Below, one piece after another: positions 13,817 to 20,128 of a DNA stretch of 20,128 bases. How positions within the stretch are numbered: position 1 is the first letter of the stretch; every line of letters begins with the position of its first letter. The notes below the pieces were generated by a model. It ran no database searches, was not told the DNA's origin, and worked only from the letters and a program-made list of their open reading frames with translations. The position numbers and the translations under genes are program-made. Origin of the DNA: CAKSIN01 sp964423705 (GTDB taxonomy: Bacteria > Bacillota > Clostridia > UMGS1810); the NCBI GenBank assembly GCA_964423705.1, contig CAYRGA010000025.1:1-20128 (forward strand). The letters run 5' to 3'.

Positions 13817-15007
13817 ATGAACATACAAAATTCATTGGCATCAAGAGTAACGGGACTTAAGGCATCCGCCATAAGAGAAATCTTTAAACTGGTGGGGCAA
13901 GCTGACATAATAAGCTTTGCGGGAGGTATACCATCACCGGAGCTTTTCCCAACCGAGGAATGGGGATATCTGTTAAATAAAATGATGCTTGAAAACGGCA
14001 AACAGGCATTGGTATACGGCGTGACGGAGGGCTATGCACCACTTATTGAAATAATCAACAACCGTTTAAAAAATGACAGCATCGGAAAGGACTTTGACGG
14101 TACGATAGTGACTACGGGTGCGCAGCAGGCGATTGACCTGACGGTAAAAGCACTTGTAAATGAGGGAGAGGGAATAATAGTTGAAGACCCCAGCTTCATA
14201 GGCTCACTTAATTCCTTCCGCTCCTACAACGCCAAGCTCTACGGTGTCGAGATGGACGAGGACGGAATCAATATTGAGAAAACCGAGGAAATATTAAAAA
14301 CACAAAGCATAAAACTCATATACACTATCCCGACCTTCCAGAATCCCATGGGAACCACCATGTCCTTGGAAAAAAGAAAACAGCTTTTACAGCTTGCCGA
14401 GAAATATGACTGCTATATAATCGAGGACAATCCTTACGGCGAATTAAGATTTTCCGGAGAACCTATCCCGGCTATAAAATCAGAGGACGAAAACGGCAGA
14501 GTTATATACGTAGGTTCCTTCTCAAAGACCCTTTCTCCGGGAATCAGAGTAGGCTTCGTTTGCTGCCATAAGGATATTTTGAACAGAATAGTCGTTGTAA
14601 AGCAAGTAAACGACGTTCACACACCGTTGATGAATCAAATGCTTGTAACAGAATACATTAAAAACTATGATTACGACGCACATATCGAGAAGGGCTGCAA
14701 GCTTTACGGTGAAAAATGCAAGCTCATGATAGAGAGTATAGAGAAGTACTTTCCAAAATGCGTCACTCACACCAATCCCGACGGCGGAATATTCCTCTGG
14801 TGCACTATGCCTAATGGAACAGACTCCAAGAAGATTTTTGAAAAGGCCATCGAAGCGAAGGTAGCTTTTGTACCCGGAAACACCTGCATGACTGACATCG
14901 ATGCTCCTTCAAACTGCTTCAGATTGAATTTTTCGACGGCATCAAACGAAAACATCGTTAAAGGTATTGAGATTTTGGGAAGCATCCTGAAAAAAGAACT
15001 TGAATAA
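13817..15007 (+). CDS. PLP-dependent aminotransferase, class I/II, LysN-like
   Basis: This 396-residue fold-type I aminotransferase belongs to the COG1167 group without the GntR-type DNA-binding domain. The N-terminus SLASRVTGLKASAIREIFKL followed by IISFAGGIPSPELFP is typical of 2-aminoadipate/branched-chain/aromatic aminotransferases. Other landmarks are GAQQAIDL (101-108), PTFQNPMG (172-179), IIEDNPYGEL with D204, the Schiff-base lysine K237 in SFSKTLSPG, R244 in GIRVG, and the carboxylate-binding Arg in CFRLNFS. The substrate cannot be fixed from the sequence. GAGAGGAG lies 7 nt before the ATG. The gene is 24 nt after the SLH gene and only 16 nt before the chosen trpS start. An aromatic amino acid substrate would fit the trpS link, but that is inference. 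Confidence 0.88.
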   Translation: MNIQNSLASRVTGLKASAIREIFKLVGQADIISFAGGIPSPELFPTEEWGYLLNKMMLENGKQALVYGVTEGYAPLIEIINNRLKNDSIGKDFDGTIVTTGAQQAIDLTVKALVNEGEGIIVEDPSFIGSLNSFRSYNAKLYGVEMDEDGINIEKTEEILKTQSIKLIYTIPTFQNPMGTTMSLEKRKQLLQLAEKYDCYIIEDNPYGELRFSGEPIPAIKSEDENGRVIYVGSFSKTLSPGIRVGFVCCHKDILNRIVVVKQVNDVHTPLMNQMLVTEYIKNYDYDAHIEKGCKLYGEKCKLMIESIEKYFPKCVTHTNPDGGIFLWCTMPNGTDSKKIFEKAIEAKVAFVPGNTCMTDIDAPSNCFRLNFSTASNENIVKGIEILGSILKKELE

Positions 15008-15023
15008 GGAGATACACTGTAAT

Positions 15024-16025
15024 ATGGAAGATAAAAAGACGATATTCAGCGGTATACAGCCTACAGGCTGTATAACACTGGGAAATTATATAGGAGCATT
15101 AAAAAACTGGGTTAATCTGCAAAACGATTACAACTGCATTTTTTCTGTTGTTGACTTACACTCCATAACCGTAAGGCAGGACCCTATCGAGCTCAGAAAA
15201 CGCTGCATGGATTTTCTGTGTCAGTACCTTGCGGCGGGAATTGACGGTGAAAAAAACATAGTGTTTTTTCAGTCGCACGCTTCCGCACACGCCGAGCTTG
15301 CATGGATTTTAAACTGCTTCACTTATATGGGAGAGCTTAACCGTATGACACAGTTTAAGGACAAAAGCTCAAAGCATGCCGACAACATAAACGCCGGCCT
15401 GTTTACTTATCCGGTTCTCATGGCGGCAGATATACTTTTATATCAAACCGACCTTGTACCGGTTGGAGTCGACCAAAAGCAGCACTTGGAGCTTTGCAGA
15501 GATATCGCCATAAGATTTAACCACATTTACGGCGATGTGTTTAAGGTTGCCGACGGTTTCATACCGAAGGAAGGTGCCAGAATAATGAGCCTTCAAGACC
15601 CGACCTCCAAAATGAGTAAATCCGACCCGAATGTAAACGGATTTATCTCTATTCTGGATGATAAAGACACCATTATGCGTAAATTCAAAAAAGCAGTTAC
15701 CGATTCCGACGGTGAAATTGCATATCGTGAAGGAAAAAGCGGAATAAATAACCTTATAAATATTTATTCAAGCATTACGGGAAAGAGCCCCGACGAAACA
15801 GTAAACGAATTTTCGGGAAAGGGCTACGGTGAATTTAAGCAGGCTGTCGGAGAAGTCGTGGCAGACGAGCTGACTCCTGTAAGAGAAAAATACCTTGATT
15901 TAAGGAAAAACAAGGATTACCTCGAAAGCATCTACAAGTCGGGAGCAGAGCGCGCATGTAGAATTTCCGACAAAACTCTTTCCAAAGTCAAAAGAAAGGT
16001 TGGCTTTATAAACAGACCGTTTTAA
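15024..16025 (+). CDS. trpS: Tryptophan-tRNA ligase
   Basis: This 333-residue class I aminoacyl-tRNA synthetase charges tRNA-Trp. The HIGH-type motif is PTGCITLGNYIGA (from residue 13), the dimer and Trp-binding region contains YQTDLVPVGVDQKQHLEL (from about 141), and the KMSKS loop is SKMSKSDPN (K196-S200). Length and order are standard for bacterial TrpRS. The frame is open back to a TTG at 15000 that overlaps the aminotransferase end; I prefer ATG 15024 because family members start with a short lead before IFSGIQPTG and because AAGGAG at 15006-15011 lies upstream, though its 12-nt spacing is long. No Trp T-box leader lies in front, so control would come from the operon promoter. Confidence 0.95.
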   Translation: MEDKKTIFSGIQPTGCITLGNYIGALKNWVNLQNDYNCIFSVVDLHSITVRQDPIELRKRCMDFLCQYLAAGIDGEKNIVFFQSHASAHAELAWILNCFTYMGELNRMTQFKDKSSKHADNINAGLFTYPVLMAADILLYQTDLVPVGVDQKQHLELCRDIAIRFNHIYGDVFKVADGFIPKEGARIMSLQDPTSKMSKSDPNVNGFISILDDKDTIMRKFKKAVTDSDGEIAYREGKSGINNLINIYSSITGKSPDETVNEFSGKGYGEFKQAVGEVVADELTPVREKYLDLRKNKDYLESIYKSGAERACRISDKTLSKVKRKVGFINRPF

Positions 16026-16045
16026 AAGCCGTACGGTGTAATAAT

Positions 16046-17119
16046 ATGGATATAGTAAAACTCATTCTTTGCTTTTCACTGGCATTCGGTGTATCGCTGG
16101 CATCCACACCGCTTGTAAAAATGCTGGCATACAAAATCGGTGCCGTGGACGTACCGAAGGATGCACGCCGCGTGCATGACCATCCGATTCCCAGACTTGG
16201 CGGCTTGGCAATATTTTACGGATTTTTGATAAGTATTTTGTGCTTTACCGTGGTGGAAGGCCAATTACGCGGAATAATCCTCGGCTCTCTGATAATAGTA
16301 GCCATGGGAATAGTTGACGATGTCAAGCAGCTCAGTGCCAAAATCAAATTCAGCATACAGATTTTGGTTGCCGTAATAGTTGTTTTGCACGGTGTTATAA
16401 TTAAATATATAAGTGTACCTGAATTTATTATCGAAGGCGGCATACTTCCTCTTAAATGGATGAGTATACCGATTACGATTTTATGGATTGTCGGCGTTAC
16501 AAACGCCGTTAATCTCATCGACGGTCTTGACGGCTTGGCTGTCGGAGTGTCATCTATAGCTACGTTTTCACTGTTTTTTATAGCAATACTCGCAAGTGAA
16601 ATGGAGGTCGCTATCATAACAGCTGCACTTGCCGGTGCTTGTATGGGATTTTTGCCGTACAATTTTAATCCGGCTAAAATATTTATGGGTGATACAGGGT
16701 CAACCTTCTTGGGTTTCATGCTGTCTGTGATATGCATACAAGGCTTGTTTAAGGGATATGTGGTAATATCCTTCATTATCCCGTTCCTTATACTCGGTCT
16801 TCCGATATTCGACACTACCTTTGCCATAATCAGAAGAATATGGAACAAAAAACCTATAATGGCACCTGACCGAGGACATCTGCATCACAGACTTATGGAT
16901 ATGGGATTTTCACAAAAGCAGACCGTTGCCATATTATATGTCATAGCTTCGATACTTGCCTTAAGTGCGGTGGTTGTTCTTGAGAGCGGCGCGTACTGGG
17001 CAGCAGTATTTGTAATAGCCATAATATTTATCGTGGTTGTCGCCGTTAAGGTGTACAAGCCCTTAAGAGATGCAGGCTCATCGTTAAACAATAAAGATAC
17101 CCACGGGGGAAAATCATGA
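16046..17119 (+). CDS. tagO: Undecaprenyl-phosphate sugar-1-phosphate transferase (TagO/WecA/MraY family)
   Basis: This 357-residue polytopic membrane enzyme (about 10-11 helices) belongs to the polyprenyl-phosphate GlcNAc/MurNAc-1-phosphate transferase family. Conserved cytoplasmic motifs are the D91-D92 pair in GIVDDVKQL, NAVNLIDGLDGLA (153-165), NPAKIFMGDTGS with D216, and GHLHHRLMDMG (277-287). The HLHHRL form is typical of TagO/WecA rather than MraY. It would put a GlcNAc-1-phosphate on undecaprenyl phosphate, the first step of wall polymer or teichoic acid synthesis. It starts 20 nt after trpS, with a weak ribosome site, and overlaps the next gene by 4 nt. In the same operon an SLH protein is encoded, whose anchor would be such a polymer. 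Confidence 0.88.
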   Translation: MDIVKLILCFSLAFGVSLASTPLVKMLAYKIGAVDVPKDARRVHDHPIPRLGGLAIFYGFLISILCFTVVEGQLRGIILGSLIIVAMGIVDDVKQLSAKIKFSIQILVAVIVVLHGVIIKYISVPEFIIEGGILPLKWMSIPITILWIVGVTNAVNLIDGLDGLAVGVSSIATFSLFFIAILASEMEVAIITAALAGACMGFLPYNFNPAKIFMGDTGSTFLGFMLSVICIQGLFKGYVVISFIIPFLILGLPIFDTTFAIIRRIWNKKPIMAPDRGHLHHRLMDMGFSQKQTVAILYVIASILALSAVVVLESGAYWAAVFVIAIIFIVVVAVKVYKPLRDAGSSLNNKDTHGGKS

Positions 17120-17673
17120 GAAAAAAGACACTTGTTTTCATAATTGCGGCTTTATTATTGTTATGCAGCTGTGGAAACAAAGCTCAAACCACCCAAAGCG
17201 TAAATATATCCGAATCTGATTACGAAAATCAAATTGAGATTTCCAAATCAAGTGCTCCCTCAATCAAAGAAAATAAAATCAACGAGCTGGGACAAAACGC
17301 AAAGTATTTTCTCAATAAATACGGAGAAATAACCGACTCCGACTGGATTGACGGACCAATATACAAATTTGCCGAAAACGAAAATTGGTACGCATTTTCC
17401 GAATATGATTTTGATGAAAATGAAAATTACATTCCGCTCGGTACCTGTACTCATATTTTTATGACCTTCGGTGACCTTATATCTTCTCCGGATAAGGAAT
17501 ATGATATTGATGTTTTTGAAGAAGCCGTTTCGAAAAAAATAGTAATGTACTACAATGAAATGGATATGATAAATATATATGAAGCGTCCTACAAAAAATT
17601 TAAAATTGAATTAAGTGAAACACCCGGAAAGGGCATAAATGAAGACTCACCGGTTGTCATTACTCTCCGGTGA
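17116..17673 (+). CDS. Putative lipoprotein of unknown function
   Basis: This 185-residue protein has a lipoprotein signal: MRKK, hydrophobic TLVFIIAALLLL, then the lipobox-like LCSC with C19 as the likely lipidated residue. A low-complexity Ser/Gln/Asn linker follows (about 20-55), then an acidic, aromatic-rich domain (WIDGPIYKF, NWYAFSEYDFDENENYIPLG). I do not recognise the family and see no catalytic motif. Its ATG overlaps the stop of the TagO-like gene (ATGA), with GGGGGA just upstream, so the two are probably translationally coupled and their functions may be related at the cell envelope. A 7-bp hairpin (17647-17653 with 17667-17673) overlaps its stop codon. Confidence 0.75.
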   Translation: MRKKTLVFIIAALLLLCSCGNKAQTTQSVNISESDYENQIEISKSSAPSIKENKINELGQNAKYFLNKYGEITDSDWIDGPIYKFAENENWYAFSEYDFDENENYIPLGTCTHIFMTFGDLISSPDKEYDIDVFEEAVSKKIVMYYNEMDMINIYEASYKKFKIELSETPGKGINEDSPVVITLR

Positions 17674-17731
17674 TTACACTTTCATATAATATTTTACATT
17701 ATTACAGTATATAAATATTGGAGGAATAATT

Positions 17732-17980
17732 ATGAAATACACATTCAGACCTACAGGAGTTTGCCCGGCAGAGATTTCATTTGAAATCGATGACGGTATA
17801 GTAAAAAATGTTAAGTTTTTCGGCGGATGCCCCGGCAATACTGTCGGTGTTGCCAAATTGTGCGAAGGCAGAAAAGCCGAAGAAATAATCGAATTGTTTG
17901 AAGGTATACAGTGCGGCTATAAGGGAACATCCTGCCCCGACCAGCTCGCTAAAGCATTGAAAAACGCACTCGAAGAATAA
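17732..17980 (+). CDS. TSCPD domain protein (TIGR03905 type)
   Basis: This 82-residue protein consists almost only of a TSCPD domain: FRPTGVCPAEISF at the start, then GGCPGNTVGVAKLCEGR, and TSCPDQLAKAL (66-76) near the end. Cysteines C11, C33, C44, C61 and C68 are spaced as in the TIGR03905 family. The domain also occurs at the C-terminus of some B12-dependent ribonucleotide reductases, where the Cys residues may bind metal; the role of the stand-alone form is not known. GGAGG lies close before the ATG. It is the last gene before the terminator at 17998-18041, after a 58-nt A/T-rich gap that may hold a weak promoter (TATAAT near 17685, no good -35). Confidence 0.85.
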   Translation: MKYTFRPTGVCPAEISFEIDDGIVKNVKFFGGCPGNTVGVAKLCEGRKAEEIIELFEGIQCGYKGTSCPDQLAKALKNALEE

Positions 17981-17997
17981 GCTTTAAGTCTATTATC

Positions 17998-18041
17998 AAT
18001 AATGTACCGCTCCGTAAAATACGAGGCGGTACATTATTTTT
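17998..18041 (+). terminator. Strong hairpin terminator between convergent genes
   Basis: AATAATGTACCGC (17998-18010) pairs perfectly with GCGGTACATTATT (18026-18038). Further pairs CGTA/TACG lie inside, and a T-run (18037-18041) follows on the plus strand. It ends the plus-strand operon. On the minus strand the stem is followed only by ATTGATAATAG, so it would stop the EF-G-like transcript less well. Confidence 0.88.
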
Positions 18042-18049
18042 ACTTCAAA

Positions 18050-20098
18050 TCAAGTCTTTGACATTTCTATGATTTTATCAAGAATATTTCCGGGAACTTC
18101 TTCATACATTTTATGATTAAACTCAAAGCTTCCTCTTCCGTTTGTGATAGCCCTCAAGTCCGTAGCATATTTCAGCATTTCAGCTTCGGGAACATAAGCG
18201 GTGATTTCCGTTACCTTTTCATTTGCGGGATTCATACCCATTATTTTTCCGCGGCGTCTGTTCAAATCGCCTACCACATCTCCCGTATATGAATTTGGCA
18301 CATACGCCTTCAATTCACCCACAGGCTCCAATATCACAGGCTTAGCTTTCGGCATTGCCTCCTTATATGCCAGCGATGCCGCTGTCTTAAACGCAAGCTC
18401 CGAAGAATCAACCGGGTGATAAGAGCCGTCTAAAAGCGTTGCCTTCAGGTTTACAACCGGGTATCCTGCCAAAACACCGTTTTTCATGCTCTCTCTTATA
18501 CCCTTTTCCACAGCCGGGAAAAAGTTCTTCGGTACACTTCCGCCGAATATTTTCTCCTCAAAAACAAGCTCCTCACTGTCACAAGGCTCAAACTCAATCC
18601 ATACATGACCGTACTGTCCATGTCCTCCGGACTGCTTTTTATGTTTGCCCTCAGCCTTAGCTTTTCCTTTAATCGACTCGCGGTATGCCACTCTGGGTTC
18701 TTTAAGGTTTACCTCCACGCCGAATTTCGAGGCAAGCTTTGAACATATCACGCTCAGATGCTGCTCACCTGTACCGGATATGACAGTTTGATGAGTTTCG
18801 GAATTTTGAACGAGCGAAAAGGTTTTATCCTCACTCAAAAGCTTTGAAAGACCTGTGCTTATTTTTTCTTCATCACCCTTCGCCTTAGGCTCTATAGCCA
18901 TAGAAAGAACCGGCTTCGGGAAATCTATAGCTTCCGTCTTAACCTTAAATGCAGGTGCGCACAGTGTATCGGAGGTTTCGGCATATATCAGCTTAGCTGT
19001 CACACCTATATCACCTGCGGTCACAGCTTGTGCCTCGATTTGCTTTTTACCCCTCATAAAATACAGCTTGCCGAGTTTTTCTTCTTTTGATTTATTGGTA
19101 TTTATGAGCAGTGTATCGGGCTTGATTTCTCCCGACAAAACCTTAAAGTAGGACATTTTACCCACATAACTGTCCACAACAGTTTTGAAAATCTTAATCG
19201 CAGCATGGCTTGTGCTGTCGCATTTTATATCCTCAATTTCGCCGTTTACCGCATTTTCGGCTTCTACGGCATCACATTCATCCGGCGACAGCATATAATC
19301 CGCGACAGTATTTAATAAATGTGTGATTCCTATCTTTGAATGTACACTTCCACAAATAACCGGCACAACTGTTTTATCCTTTATTCCCACCTTAAGAGCG
19401 CTCTTTATTTCATCCTCGGTAAATTCCGCGCCGTCAAAATACTTCTGCATCAATTCCTCGCTTACCTCGGCAACCGCCTCCAGCAGAATATCGCGGCTTC
19501 TTGCCGCAATATCCTTAAACGCATCCGGTATATCCTCATATGTGGCGTTATCACCCTTAAACATTTTTGCGCGCATTTTTATTACATCTACAAATCCCGT
19601 AAGTGAATCGCCGTCTTTTATCGGGAAAGTAAAGGGTGCTATACTCTTTCCGAAAACATCATTCAATTCTTCTATAACTTTTGAATAATTCGCCTTAATA
19701 TCATCAAGCTTATTTACAAATACTATCTTCGGTTTATCCTCGGCAAGCTTCCAAGCGCGCTCTGTTCCTGCGCTCACGCCGGATTTTCCGCTGACAACTA
19801 TAAGCGCGTTTTCACATACGGAAGCGGCTTCAAGCTGCTCGCCCACAAAATCAAAGGTTCCCGGCGTATCCAAAAAATTAATTTTTACGTTATTCCACTC
19901 AATTGGAATTACAGATGTATTTATCGAAATTTTTCTTTTGATTTCTTCCGAATCAAAATCCGACACAGTGTTTCCGTCCTCGGTTTTTCCGATTCTTTCA
20001 ATTACCCCTGCTTTTTTCAGCATAGCCTCACAAAGTGATGTTTTGCCTGCGTTTGAGTGCGCGGCAATACACACATTTCGTATGTTTTTAGTATCCAT
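18050..20098 (-). CDS. Elongation factor G-like GTPase (divergent EF-G paralogue)
   Basis: This 682-residue protein has the full EF-G domain layout: G domain (1 to about 265), domain II, and domains III-V ending with a region like the EF-G fold (RRRGKIMGMN, then LRAITNGRGSFEFNH). It is not canonical EF-G. The P-loop is AAHSNAGKTSL instead of GHVDHGKTTL. Switch I reads EEIKRKISINTS where EF-G has ERGITI. G3 is DTPGT (77-81), so the catalytic His of DTPGH is Thr. G4 is NKLD (129-132). These features match the EF-G-like paralogue group found in many Clostridia and, as FusA2, in mycobacteria, whose function is unsettled. Domain IV has a conserved-looking GHGQYGHVWIEFEP. AGGAGG lies 11 nt before the ATG; its promoter is outside the window. 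Confidence 0.88.
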   Translation of the reverse strand: MDTKNIRNVCIAAHSNAGKTSLCEAMLKKAGVIERIGKTEDGNTVSDFDSEEIKRKISINTSVIPIEWNNVKINFLDTPGTFDFVGEQLEAASVCENALIVVSGKSGVSAGTERAWKLAEDKPKIVFVNKLDDIKANYSKVIEELNDVFGKSIAPFTFPIKDGDSLTGFVDVIKMRAKMFKGDNATYEDIPDAFKDIAARSRDILLEAVAEVSEELMQKYFDGAEFTEDEIKSALKVGIKDKTVVPVICGSVHSKIGITHLLNTVADYMLSPDECDAVEAENAVNGEIEDIKCDSTSHAAIKIFKTVVDSYVGKMSYFKVLSGEIKPDTLLINTNKSKEEKLGKLYFMRGKKQIEAQAVTAGDIGVTAKLIYAETSDTLCAPAFKVKTEAIDFPKPVLSMAIEPKAKGDEEKISTGLSKLLSEDKTFSLVQNSETHQTVISGTGEQHLSVICSKLASKFGVEVNLKEPRVAYRESIKGKAKAEGKHKKQSGGHGQYGHVWIEFEPCDSEELVFEEKIFGGSVPKNFFPAVEKGIRESMKNGVLAGYPVVNLKATLLDGSYHPVDSSELAFKTAASLAYKEAMPKAKPVILEPVGELKAYVPNSYTGDVVGDLNRRRGKIMGMNPANEKVTEITAYVPEAEMLKYATDLRAITNGRGSFEFNHKMYEEVPGNILDKIIEMSKT

Positions 20099-20128
20099 TT
20101 CTTTCCCGTCCTCCTATCATTTTAACCT

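Noticed and set aside
15000..15023. A TTG start for trpS at 15000.
   Set aside because: It overlaps the aminotransferase end and adds eight residues not typical of TrpRS; ATG 15024 fits the family start.
17647..17673. A perfect 7-bp hairpin at the end of the lipoprotein gene, considered as a terminator.
   Set aside because: No T-run follows it, its loop is 13 nt, and a stronger terminator lies after the next gene.

Overview
The window reads as chromosome from a low-GC Gram-positive anaerobe of the class Clostridia, probably a gut or rumen organism. The basis is the WalRK/YycHI cell-envelope signalling operon, an SLH-domain surface protein, a TagO-type sugar-phosphate transferase, AGGAGG-type ribosome binding sites and sigma-A promoters of the TTGACA-17-TATAAT form. 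No genus can be assigned from the sequence alone. Nothing looks like a phage, transposon, CRISPR array, tRNA or rRNA.

Left part (1-7064, minus strand). The left edge holds rsmD, cut by the window end and driven by a perfect consensus promoter. Next to it is a six-gene minus-strand operon: walR, walK, a small secreted Ig-like protein, yycH, yycI and ybaB. It starts from a clear promoter about 230 nt upstream of walR, with a hairpin-rich leader in between. A perfect two-repeat WalR-type box lies in front of the secreted-protein gene, so the operon probably has an internal WalR-controlled promoter.

Middle (7065-12789, minus strand). Two G3E (COG0523/CobW) GTPases form a probable metal-homeostasis pair. 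The upstream one has a very His-rich metal-binding segment. The downstream one is fused to a C-terminal domain like that of YcgQ/TIGR03943. Upstream of them, ended by a strong terminator, is a two-gene glycoside hydrolase operon (GH42-like, then GH31) with neither signal peptides nor a transporter.

Right part (13124-17980, plus strand). A divergent promoter with a structured leader RNA drives an SLH-only surface protein, a LysN-like PLP aminotransferase, trpS, a TagO/WecA-like transferase, a lipoprotein and a small TSCPD-domain protein. The run ends in a strong hairpin terminator at about 17998-18041. Facing it on the minus strand is an EF-G-like GTPase (18050-20098) whose G-domain motifs differ from true EF-G.

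The main common theme is the cell envelope: WalRK with its accessory proteins, a WalR-box-controlled secreted protein, an SLH protein and TagO, which would start the wall polymer that SLH domains usually bind. The most interesting unexplained items are the WalR box with its secreted gene, the two structured leaders (walR and SLH gene), and the GTPase-YcgQ domain fusion.
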